A stretch of 64,000 bases of DNA, from assembly GCA_028023455.1 (NCBI GenBank), contig JAQFVV010006273.1, positions 2,914,001-2,978,000 on the forward strand, given 5' to 3'. The position numbers and the translations under genes were made by a program. The number at the start of each line of letters is the position of its first letter. Positions within the stretch are counted from its first letter, which is position 1. Shown here in pieces: positions 47,961 through 58,577 of this stretch. Under the pieces are notes generated by a model. That model was not told the origin of the DNA, did not search any database, and saw only the letters and a list, made by a program, of their open reading frames with translations. This DNA is from Epiperipatus broadwayi (Eukaryota > Onychophora > Udeonychophora > Euonychophora > Peripatidae).

Positions 47961-48264
47961 AATTTCTACTGACTGTTGCCTTTGGCAGGATGCCTCAGTT
48001 GGTTAGAACATTACCTTAAAATTCAATACTCAAAAATTTATGGATCCAAGTTGAAGCCCATACTAGTATTGCCACTGGTCAGGCCAGCAACCCTTGAAGA
48101 AGAAAGGAGAATAATACCTATTGAAGTGTTGTGCATATACTAACTGTTTGATGTGCTATTATTAACAGTTGAATGTATTTGGAATATTTAAATAAAGATA
48201 CATTTTTTTTAAAGACATTCAATCCTCATATTAGATGATGGAAATACTCCAATATAAAAATACA

Positions 48265-48277
48265 AGTACAAGATACT
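48265..48277. repeat. Right target-site duplication of the PLE composite
   Basis: Exact copy of 45255-45267. Confidence 0.85.
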
Positions 48278-51200
48278 AATTATCAAGAGCATGAAAAGCA
48301 AAAGAGAGAAGATACAAGACCACCATGTCAAGCAAAATAGTGACTTAAGGAAAGGCAAAAATGTTTTAAAAAATGACAAAAAAAAAACCAGAGAAAATTT
48401 TAAAATAAAATATAAAAAAAATGTTAAAAAAAAATAATGAAAACATAGTGAAAATTATAAAAGAAAATATGAAGGTGTTAAAAGAAAGCAAAATAGAAAA
48501 TGAGCACATAATCAAAAGAGATATTAAAAGGAAATAATGAAAATACAAAGACAATGATAAAAGAAAATTGGGGAAAATATAAAAATAATAAAAATATGGA
48601 GAGAATAATGTAAAAAAAATATGGAAGTGCTAGTAAAAAAGCAAACAGGAGAATCAGCATATTTTGGAGAAAAATCAGTAAGCCATGGTGACAACACTAA
48701 AAAAAATTAAAGAAATGAAGATTGAAATCCAATTTATATTAAAAGACATGACAATAACTGAAAAGAAATTTTAAATAACAGCAAATATACTAAAGTAATA
48801 AATAGAACAGAAAAAGAAACTTGGACAGAAATTAAAATGCTTGAAATAATGGCATAAAATGAACAGAACAAAAAGCAAAATGAAAAGTTCTATTCCATAT
48901 TCAAAAGAATATAAAGGAAAAACTAAAAAAATAATAGTAAATGTAAATGAATAACAAATTGAAGACAGGAAGACAAATGAAGAGTTAATTAAAAAATTTC
49001 AGCAAGGAACTAATATAGATAAAAGGGAATTTAATTGTTACTAATTTTTTTTTTTTCTGATCAATGTAATATCTGATAAATAAAGAATATACTCACAAAA
49101 AATGTAGGTTTTTTAATATTTAGCTTTATTACTGTCTTGCATGCTTTCATTATACTTACTTCATCATTCCATGAATATGATGTAGTAAATATATTAAAAG
49201 CATGCTAGGCAGTAAAAAAAGCTAAATATTTAAAAAAACTACCTTTTCCATGAGTATATTCATTAATACCAAATAAATGAATTAAAAAATGTCACTCAAA
49301 AAATGTAAAGAAATTATTTATTGATTGATAAAGCTAAAACCTGATTAGAAAAGAAATGGAGATCAATAAAGATTCAACAAGTTTGGGAGAGTGTGAATTG
49401 CTAAATAGGGTAAAATAATAACAAATCCTGCAGAATGATATGAAAGTGAATTCTAAAACAATTACTAAAGAAGAATTAAAAGTGTACTGCATTACACATA
49501 ATGATGTACACAGATCAGTGAACCAACTCCTTAAAATTAGAACATTTAGAGTCAGGCTGATGAAACACTCATAGAATTCTTGAATATCTTAAAAAGATAT
49601 TTAAATTCAAAGTTGGATGACAGTTAGCTGATCATAGCGTATAGCAACATCACAGTGAGATTCTGAAGCTTTGTAAGATTATTTACCAAACCCATTTCAA
49701 AATTTATAAAAATGCATTTTATGGCAGTTATTGAACAGAATATCAAGAATATATTATGTGTCAAGTATCTCAAGAAAAATATAAACTTGGTCAAACAAAT
49801 ACCAATTTCTTCAGAGGAAAAGTGACTGATTGAGAACCATAACTGCTCATTCTTTGATTGAAGGACAGATCATGCACTTAATCAAAAAAAACTTACCTCT
49901 TAAGATGATGTAATAATGGTTTTGGAACTGACTGGAAAACTAGTAAGAGATGGGTGACATGCTGAATAAACTGGATTTGAGCAATCAACCAGATGATTGT
50001 TCCTACTGTAAAGAAAGGGGGTTGAATCAATTATGTAAACCACTAAATAATTATATAAATAAACCTAACATTAGACATATGAATGTAGAAGATATCAGAT
50101 TTTGAAAATATGGATAAAATAGAAAAATGTACAGATATTATCAGGAAAACTAAATAGAGAGATACTGATAAATTTATCCAAGTCTAAGATAACAATGTAC
50201 ACCTAAGAGACTACCAAAGGTATCATCACATCTGATTGCAAAAATTAGAACAGGTATGGATACAAGTAGATTTAGAAAACAAAAGAAAATCCAATCCAGC
50301 ATGTAGAAATAAATACTGTGAAGATGGTAGAAAATATCACTGAAAAATTACATGAATAGATATAAAATTTAATCATTAAATAAATAATAAGGAAAGCCTA
50401 CTCTTTGGATAATTCTGGATTTGTTTTAAGATATGAAAAATGTTCAGAAAATGCCATTTATATATAATGTAAATATAGTAACTGGGAAATAAATAAAATA
50501 TGACAAGCATCAAAAGGGACAACTAAAATAGATTTAAAGATACATAATGAAAAACTGAGGCAATACTAATTTGTTAAAAAAAATATCTGAGTGACAAATC
50601 ATGGTAAAAGTTGTAAAATGAGAAAATAGTCTGAAGAAGACTATGATGCCATCCAGAAGTTGAGAAAAATAAAATAATAATAAAATAATTTTTTATTTAA
50701 AGAAAAAAAGCATCTGAAAAGTGTCAAATAAAGACCATGAGTTGGAATAAAATGAAAATTTAGCATCTAAAGAAAAAGAGCTTTGATGTATATAAGAGAT
50801 GGTGAGAAGGACTAAAATATTGTCATTTTACTCCCTATGAGTAATAAAAAAAACACAATGACTAGAGAAAAAGAATATTAAAGCCATTTTTCTAATGAAT
50901 TATAAATTAAATAAATTAAATAGTTGGTTGCTGTGTCAATCTCTATGCTCATCTGGGAGATGAGTGCAGATGTTTTCATAGTGCATCTTACAAGTATATA
51001 TCTGTGTGGGGTTGAGCAATAATGTTGATGTACATATTGTAATATTTTTGCTTATATATTATGTATTGTACTTATAAGGAGAAATAGTCACCTTTCTGCT
51101 ACATACCTTATGTCACCATCATATTTGATATTATCCTTTGGAGCCATGCCTACAGCAAAAGAACCAGTGTATAGTATTAGGCTAGTGATTTACTTCAAAT

Positions 51201-52198
51201 CACCAAATAAAATTTACATATAGATATTGCAATGCAGATTTTCATTTTTCTGGTCCATGGTACATCACTGAAAGGAAAATATGGTGGGGCAGTTGTATAT
51301 GCAACTGGACAGTGATTTGAGGAAATCCATAATAGTAGCAATAATCAAAGCAATCACAAGATATGTAATTGTTTAAACTAAAATAATATTCATGACTGGG
51401 TTTGTAAATGGATCTACTAATGACCAGATAGAGTAATGGAGTTAGAATAAAATTGAAATAATAAGAAATAAAATATGCATTTCCATGTTATTGTCTTATC
51501 ACTTTTGGGGAAATGTACTATAATGATATAAGTTTGACTAACTCTAGTGAAGTCATATTTTACAAGCTTCCTCAACTTATCAATCTTAAATAGAAGAATA
51601 AGTCAAATATTCTGGACTCTTTGAACGAAAACTAATATAGAAAAAAATTATCTCCACTGATGCTTTATATTGATCTAGTTAGAAAATTTAATTTATATTT
51701 GGGTGATTATATAAGAACATATTTTTATTCATAAAAAAATATTTCTAAACTTTATAAAACTTTATATATAAATATTTTGAGAGTAATATGCTAAATTTTT
51801 AAACAATGCTTAATAACTTTAAAATCTATCAAAAAATAAATACTGATAATGAAAAGTTACAGATTGTTTTTTTTCTAACAGTCTTTATGTGAAAATAACT
51901 TGATATTTATTTACCAGGAATTTTTGAAGAAAAAACAAGTTTTATAAGACTTAAATCATAATTCATAAGCAAGAAAGCACTAATTCATGACACTTTATGT
52001 ATGCGTGGGCGTGTAAGTGTGTATGCAATCGTAAAAAAGACTGATAATGTACTGAAAAAATAATCTAGTATAAGAAATTTGCTATAGTGAAACTAAATTT
52101 TAAAATTTAATAAATACTTGAAGTAAATGCAAAAATACTTAGATTTTAAATCAAAATAAATATGTTACAAAAATTACAAAAAAAAAATTGTAACTGAC
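48278..52198 (+). other. ABCC5-like intron with possible decayed gag region
   Basis: 48300-48960 on the plus strand is extremely A-rich and reads as broken Lys/Glu/Asn coiled-coil-like pieces similar in style to the gag N-termini of elements 2 and 3. At 49998-50036, DDCSYCKERGLNQLCK resembles a zinc knuckle with Leu in place of His and one residue missing. No LTR pair or RT motif was found, so an old gag remnant is only a suggestion. The rest holds nothing recognisable. Confidence 0.3.
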
Positions 52199-52354
52199 CT
52201 CTCATAATTATAAGCTGCAGTATCTTCTACAGGTAGACTCCAGAAAAAACTTACAAAACCTTTTCGACCAGCAGACCACATTAATTTATTCATCCAATGA
52301 AGAGTTGTTAAAGAAAAAATGCCCGTTCCAGATGGAATCATTTTAAATGTTTTT
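52199..52354 (-). CDS. ABCC5-like transporter exon (first seen in window)
   Basis: 156-nt exon of the minus-strand ABC subfamily C transporter. The acceptor is TTTTTCTTATAG before AAAAACATTT and the donor is GAGAG/GTCAGT. The frame needs two bases from an upstream exon and hands two bases on. It encodes IPSGTGIFSLTTLHWMNKLM, then WSAGRKGFVSFFWSLPVEDTA. This corresponds to the ABCC5 N-terminal segment in which 'NAGLFS...FSWL' precedes '.HKKGEL...DVWSL', just before the first membrane domain. Loss of this exon would remove a conserved cytoplasmic segment. The upstream exon(s) with the start codon were not found in 52.4-64 kb. Confidence 0.85.
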
Positions 52355-52401
52355 CTATAAGAAAAAGTTTATATTTCAATAATATTATGCCTAGTAAATT
52401 T

Positions 52402-52413
52402 TTAAAGTAAATT
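52402..52413. repeat. Left target-site duplication of ribozyme element B
   Basis: TTAAAGTAAATT, identical to 53358-53369. Confidence 0.82.
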
Positions 52414-52491
52414 CACATAGAGAGCGTACCAATAGCTCTAACAAGCTCGTAAATTAACAAGTGCGGTTATGAGAAATATTTAAAATCTCTA

Positions 52492-52556
52492 TCCAGAACA
52501 CTCTTATCTCCAGACCATGGTTTCGGGCTTATGGCCCACGTCAGTGGAGAGCTAGA
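52492..52556 (-). ncRNA. Hammerhead-like ribozyme (family B, inverted copy)
   Basis: Same 65-nt design as the two plus-strand copies. The inner helix I pairing (TCTCCA with TGGAGA) is six perfect base pairs, and the core reads CTGACGT on the minus strand. Confidence 0.72.
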
Positions 52557-52719
52557 ATATTCGGACACTAGACCTAAAATATCAACTCAAAAAACCAGCA
52601 CTTATTTCAAACGTATATTTAAGAAGAAACTCTGAATTTTTCAGAGTTTCTTCTTAAATATACGTTTGAAATAAGTGCTGGTTTTTTGAGTTGATATTTT
52701 AGGTCTAGTGTCCGAATAT

Positions 52720-52784
52720 TCTAGCTCTCCACTGACGTGGGCCATAAGCCCGAAACCATGGTCTGGAGATAAGAGTGTTCTGGA
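52720..52784 (+). ncRNA. Hammerhead-like ribozyme (family B, first direct copy)
   Basis: Outer helix I TCTAG (52720-52724) with CTGGA (52780-52784); inner helix I TCTCCA (52726-52731) with TGGAGA (52764-52769). The core is CTGACGT (52732-52738), helix II is GGGC/GCCC, then GAAA, helix III ACC/GGU with a two-base loop, and the GTC triplet ends at 52763. The last core base (A9 in standard numbering) is T, a departure from the consensus that may lower activity. All other invariant bases are present. Confidence 0.75.
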
Positions 52785-53012
52785 TAGAGTGTTCTGGATA
52801 GAGATTTTAAATATTTCTCATAACCGCACTTGTTAATTTACGAGCTTGTTAGAGCTATTGGTACGCTCTCTATGTGCATTTTTGTAATTACAAGCTCATA
52901 AAAGTAATGTCATGTTATATATGACTTGCTTTATTAATTATTATAATTTTACCTTTAAGGCTTTGGCTATGCTGAGCCTATTAGAATATGGTAGATCTGA
53001 ATATACTTCAGT

Positions 53013-53030
53013 CCCATATAGCTATTTAAG
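53013..53030 (+). promoter_or_regulatory. Candidate promoter of the family B unit
   Basis: CCCATATAGCTATTTAAG is the counterpart of the family A block at 8317-8335. It lies about 150 bp upstream of the second plus-strand hammerhead; only the complete second unit contains it. Confidence 0.4.
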
Positions 53031-53150
53031 TTAGATAGCTGGATTTAAAGACATTTTCATGTCCGAAAAATTCAGAGTTTCTTCTTAAATATACGTTTGA
53101 AATAAGTGCTGGTTTTTTGAGTTGATATTTTAGGTCTAGTGTCCGAATAT

Positions 53151-53215
53151 TCTAGCTCTCCACTGACGTGGGCCATAAGCCCGAAACCATGGTCTGGAGA
53201 TAAGAGTGTTCTGGA
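53151..53215 (+). ncRNA. Hammerhead-like ribozyme (family B, second direct copy)
   Basis: Identical in helices and core to the copy at 52720-52784, including T at core position 9. Cleavage is predicted after 53194. With the first copy it would release a 431-nt RNA. Confidence 0.75.
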
Positions 53216-53357
53216 TAGAGATTTTAAATATTTCTCATAACCGCACTTGTTAATTTACGAGCTTGTTAGAGCTATTGGTACGCTCTCTATGTGCATTTTT
53301 GTAATTACAAGCTCATAAAAGTAATGTCATGTTATATATGACTTGCTTTATTAATTA

Positions 53358-53369
53358 TTAAAGTAAATT
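53358..53369. repeat. Right target-site duplication of ribozyme element B
   Basis: Exact copy of 52402-52413. Confidence 0.82.
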
Positions 53370-54714
53370 ATACTTTATTTATTATATCAATGGTACTAAA
53401 AAGAAATTATCGATATATTTATATCGGGGTTTCAAAAACTTAAAAGGGAAGAAATTCATTATCAAAAAAAAAATTAAAAAATTAAATATATGTCTGTATA
53501 GTGTGGATGAGTTTATTGGCTTTTTACTTCTGAAAAGAAATCGTGGTCTTTCTTTTTATTTATCTGATAGTTTTTAACTGAAATGTCAATTGAGGTTCGT
53601 GAAAGCTAAACAAATGTGTGGGAGAATGAACTTTCATTTAATAAATATTTACAATCATTATAGATATAACTAAATTATGACCTTATTCCCAAAATTCTAT
53701 AAAATAGTTAGCTAAAACAATAGTTGGAAACCAGAAGTAGAAGAGAATATTCTCTGATAATGGATCTAGGTTGCCAATTGATGAAGATCTTTTGTTTAGG
53801 TACTTACAATTTCAGATCACATTTGAGTAAAGAAAGATACTCTCAAGAAGGGATTTTTTGCAGCAATAAGATTATCTATTTTTATAACATTTTCTTTATG
53901 GCTGACACATTGCAAGCTCATCTTTGATCATTCTCAGGACTCAGCTCTAATTGTCTTTATCAAGCTTCTTGACCAAGTCAAGCAGAGAGACTCTCATGCT
54001 TTCGCCTGTGAGTCTACTTGGGTGAAAGTTTTATTTTCCTCTTAGTCTTATTAAGATACCCTTTTCTCTGCAATGACTTTTTCAAGTTTCATTCTGAATT
54101 CTATGTAATTTTTTATAAAGTTTAACTGTATTATTATTATGTTACTATGTTTAATAAATTTATTTTAAAACACAAAAAAAAAACCCAGTCTATTATTAAA
54201 TGAGTCATTGATGAGTTTTTACATTATGACAAAAAGTGAAAAGGAAAATTGATTTAAAATTTAAATTTAAATTTGATTTATAATGACACAAATATTGAAA
54301 ACATAAATGGAGTTGGATTCATTATAAATAAAAAGTGAAAGTACAATATTGTGGAGATTCACATAGAATGGCAAAATTAGTTATTTTACTTAATGAAAGA
54401 GATAATTGAGATTTAAGTTCCAACAGTTATTGTGATGAAGTAGTAGATTTTTATATCAATGTACAAAATAATTTTCAATCAGACCAATGAATATTTTTAA
54501 ATTGACTTGGAGGGATTTATGCTAGAATTAATTAATGACAGTGTCATGGTAAATTTTGTATTGGGAATAAAAATGGGACCCAAAGTTATGGAATTCACAG
54601 AAAATGAAAAAACTGTTTTCATTAATAAAAATGCCAAATAGAAATAGACAAAAAAACATTCAAATGGAGATATAGCAGTAATTAGATTATATTTCAACAA
54701 ATGGAATAATATAT
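53370..54714. other. AT-rich stretch, nothing recognised
   Basis: No exon, repeat pair or RNA gene seen. Open frames at 53724-53927 (plus) and 54497-54700 (minus) show no domain features. The first upstream ABCC exon was sought here without success. Confidence 0.5.
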
Positions 54715-56961
54715 TGTAACGAGCACAGACGTTCGTTACATTGTTTTTTTTTATATATATTATTAAACAAGTTAAAATAAAACAGTTCGCATTTAAAAAC
54801 TTTCTTTAAAAATTGAAATTAAAATATCGTCTTAAACTCTTATATATTAAGTCGCACAGATAATGAAAAATTATTAAAATAAAATTTTTATTAAAGAAAA
54901 AGGTATTTTTAAAACTAAATTTTAAAAAGATTTGGAGATAAAATTATATCTCTAAATCTGTCTTTAAATATATTTTTGATTTGGAAAACAGGGTAATTAA
55001 TTAGAAATGGAAATGATTGTTAATTAGTTAAATGTAAACCAGCCTTCGGCATTTAAATGTAAAAACACCTGTCAGATAAGAAAACAATAAAAACTGTTAG
55101 CAAATAAGAAGAAATCCCTATGGAATCGGACCTCAACGAAAAGGATCATCTCATCGATGACGTAATGTAAATTCAATCCTTCACATTAATATAAAAGGAA
55201 AATTTTGGAAATTATTAATCAGTGACTAGTGACTGGAAATTGATTGATTATTGACGATGTAACAGCTAGGTGTTAGCGCTGGGGGGATTGAAAAAGACGC
55301 ACAGCTTCAATCCCTTCAGTTCTGCTAAGAAAGAGAAAAAAATGGGCCATCGTTTATACAATGAGGACCAACTACACGAAAAACAAAATCTCCAAAGGAT
55401 AAAAAAATAAATCAACCGGATAATAATCTTCGGACGACGTGGGAATTCACGTTTAAACGGCCAGGAATATAATAGGATGAACTATTTCAATAACCGTAAG
55501 AACTTTAAAATTTATGAACAGTAAATTAAAAACTTTTCATATTTAAAATGATTTTAATATTATTCTATCTGACCAACAATATTTATTAATTGGTTATAAT
55601 TTTATTTAATGTATTTAATTTGTAAAATCATTTCCATTTATTTATTTATTTATTTAATTTTGTTCTTTAAGTTGTTATGATTTCTGTTTTCCGTTAAATA
55701 AATTATAAAAAAAATGATAAACTTAAGTCGGGCGTGAATGGCTGTATCGATTTGTAAAGATATATTAAGGGAGGGTAATCTTGGGTTGTTCATTTCGTGG
55801 TTGAATTGGTTCAATGGATTGGATATATTTATGTAATTAGTAGGTGTAAGCATGAGATCCGCTACGGGCAGGATTATAAAATACGCCACACACCCTCTGT
55901 TTGCCTATGGATGGGTTTGTAAGTCGGCAGAAGACCGCGGCCCATTCCTATGGAGTTTTTAGTTTATTGATCTACTTGCCCACAGATGTCACATTCCTGT
56001 GGGTGGAGAGTCAATGTCGTTTTTCTTTCTTCATATTGTTCAGATGTACATTCCTGACAATATAATTGTTTGTCGTATCATGCTACATTGAATACATGAA
56101 TGTATCAGATGGATTGGCGCCGGTTGATTGCGAAATGTGTTGCCTAGGTTTAAATAGGGATAGAATATTTTATTTTCGAATGCAAATCTATATAGTATAT
56201 TCAGGCTCGATCCTATAAAACTATTAAATTTAAGTTGTTTATAGACGCTTGCATAGATTGGCTATCGGTTAAATATGTTTGCGTGTTCATATTTGATCAA
56301 AATATATAGACATTCGACAAATACTGATACCTTATGGTGAGTATCTAAAAGGTATTTATTCGGATGTCTTTTAAGTTATTGGTGACGATGCAGGTATCTT
56401 ACGATGAATACTAGAGGGTTTCTTATATTTCCCTCTGCAATTGTCAGTAATCAATAACTTTGTATTTTGATCGTTTATGTTTACTTTGAAATGTTTTTGA
56501 CCGTTGAAATCTATGTAACCGATCTATAGCAACATATTAAACAGGTTAATATAATCCCATCTGTGCGAACTTGATTAAAAAGGTAAATTTATAATATAAT
56601 AGTAGCTCAATGTAAATTAAAGTAAAATCAAAGTTAAAAATAATGTTAAATGTTTAAATGTAAATCACTAAAATAATTTTAAACCTTATATATATGTGCA
56701 TAAATAAATCTGTTTGTATGATAATTACTGGCAGTGGCTTACTTTATTCTTTTATATACTAGTAAATGATATTATTAAATCTCTGCTATTCCACTGAGCT
56801 AGTGACAATGGGCTAACGATCTAAATATGTAAACAAAGTGGAATCCTAACAGCGCGTATCTGCCTACTTTATAAATTTTTCTAGGCTCAAATGCCTAGAT
56901 GGCGCCCTTTGGTAGTGCGGTGCGGTGCGATGCGATCTATCACTTCGTTTGGATCGTTATA
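54715..56961 (+). repeat. Solo LTR of the element 1 family (2.25 kb)
   Basis: Co-linear with 12530-14720 from TGTAACGAGCACAG to GGATCGTTATA, with no second LTR or interior nearby. It is more diverged from the other two than they are from each other. It keeps TGACGTAATG, TATAAAAG (55190-55197) and the GGGATTGAA/TTCAATCCC hairpin (55284-55314). AT-rich flanks hide the target duplication. A solo LTR usually results from recombination between two LTRs. Confidence 0.87.
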
Positions 56962-56999
56962 ATATATATATAAATATATTGTACCGGGTTCGAACATGG

Positions 57000-58577
57000 G
57001 CCATTTGAAACACCGGTCTCTTAGGCAGAGAAGAACATACTCGGAAAGTATGTATGTCCAAACGATAGCTATGCATTACATTTCCAGGACATAACTTCTT
57101 CTCGACTGTTGAGTTCAACACCAGAGTTCAAAGCACTTTTTTGTTTTGTGTAAACATGGGCATCAGCTATCTATTCAGAAGAATAAACAACGCACTTTGA
57201 ACAATGGCCACTAACTCAATGCCTAAGTATCCATGACTAGCTCAGTTGTTGGTAATCACTAACAGATTATACATAATTAGTGGTGAAAAGAATTGTAAGA
57301 GAGATTGGTAAAAAGAATTGATAAAAAGAATTGACCAACAAATAAAGTTTAATTTTAAAGACAATTTATTAACTAACATTTAAAGTTGTAATTATAAATT
57401 TATTAAACGCACATTGATTACGTAAGTAATATTTTCTTCCATAGCATAAGCTTGTGGTTAAAACACCTGTAGAAGTCCCTACTATTGCATTTTATAAACA
57501 TATTATCGAGGTTATAGTCTCAGTAAATATTACTAACTAACATTTAATAATTTTAAACATTTTATAAATCTAACATAACACACACATTTTAAATTAACAC
57601 ACTATAATATATTTTATGAGAAAGCATAAATAATGTTTGACGTTTATAAAATCATATAGCATTCACAAACATGCACATCAATAGTTCATCTTATGCTTGT
57701 TTATAGAGTTCAAATTACTTGTCTCTAGAGGCTTTACGAGTTAATGCGATGCAATGGCTATTATAGAAATAAGAATATGAAATATTATTACCTAGGATTT
57801 TGAATGAGGACATAGAACTTCGTTTTCTTTGGTTACTGCTTTAGGTGAGAATATTTCCAGCCAGCTGCGACGTTTCCTTGATGAGTTTCCTTATTATTCA
57901 TGATTATTATTATTGGAGACAATTAGATACTGATGGAGATTTCCAAGTTGTTATGCTGACATTATTTCACGGGCAGATCTTGCTGTTTCCATCGGACTTC
58001 AGGCTGTGGAGAGCATATGTTCCCCGTGGATTTTTAACACTGCATTTCTGTTTCTGGATACCTAATAAACTGCACTGTTATCTGAACTGAAACAATTACT
58101 CAATTGAATAATTGTTCTTTCTGAACTTAACTGACTCAGTTGATTGTCCGATGAAAAAGGTCTATTTATACCTGCGACGTGTTGTCCTTGTAATATTCCT
58201 CTGGCAATATCTGTTGTTGAAATTCCTTTGATAATCCTTTGATGTGTTTTGGAAGATCATTTAGTTAGTAATAGCCATGCAAAAGAGTTGTTTTGTATAA
58301 AATTTTAATTAATAGCCATCGTTGTGTTTTTAATGATAATCTTCTTTTATTTCATTTCAATATTTATTATGCATACATTTTTATTTATTTACAATCTCAC
58401 ATATATACATGCATACATAACTGGTTTTAAGATTACTTTTTCTTTAATTCGAATGAAAAGAGATTTGCATTTTTTAAACTTTAAATTATATTTCAACTAT
58501 TAATAATAGACTCTACTCCCTTTTATAAAACATTTAGTTTAACTTTTCTAACCAAAACTCCCCCTCCCCCCTTTTAA
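57000..58577 (-). mobile_element. Possible minus-strand LTR
   Basis: On the minus strand a polypurine tract (AAAAGGGGGGAGGGGGAG, about 58558-58577) is followed by about 1.55 kb that contains a clean TATA box (GGTATAAATAG, about 58162-58172). It ends near CCCGGTACA at about 57002. This is the layout of polypurine tract plus 3' LTR. I found no second copy, no pol gene and no TG start next to the tract, so it stays a suggestion. The end also contains TTCGAAC, which could instead belong to a tRNA-like B box. Confidence 0.3.

Larger units (their letters stand above)
45268..48264 (+). mobile_element. Penelope-like element composite with inverted partial copy
   Basis: A plus-strand PLE (about 45890-48264) is preceded, in inverted orientation, by a deleted copy of itself (45268-45845). 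The whole is bounded by AGTACAAGATACT at 45255-45267 and 48265-48277, a 13-bp target-site duplication. The inverted copy joins a 5' piece (about 45775-45840, matching 45893-45966) to a 3' piece (45268-45735, matching about 47800-48262). Inverted partial copies at the 5' side are a known feature of Penelope elements. The outer end of the left copy extends about 45 bp further into the 3' sequence than the right copy does. Confidence 0.85.
52414..53357. mobile_element. Foldback and tandem hammerhead-ribozyme retroelement, family B
   Basis: Three copies of one unit: an inverted copy (52414-52636), a direct copy mirrored around the axis at 52638 (52640 to about 52943), and a second, longer direct copy (about 52944-53357). 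Each carries a hammerhead. The two plus-strand cleavage sites (after 52763 and 53194) are 431 bp apart and so define a tandem monomer. The first direct copy has a 14-bp duplication (AGTGTTCTGGATAG, 52774-52801) absent from the other. TTAAAGTAAATT flanks the composite as a 12-bp target-site duplication. It lies about 50 bp upstream of the acceptor of ABCC exon 52199-52354. The copies are almost identical, so this is a young insertion. Confidence 0.85.

Noticed and set aside
48366-48660. Minus-strand Phe/Ile/Leu-rich 'transmembrane' frames
   Set aside because: Antisense of a very A-rich stretch; no helix pattern or motif beyond composition.
57845-58090. Plus-strand 81-codon frame with Trp and Asp
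   Set aside because: No family recognised; it sits inside the possible minus-strand LTR, has no good context and no 3' signal beyond an AATAAA-like string that the AT-richness explains.
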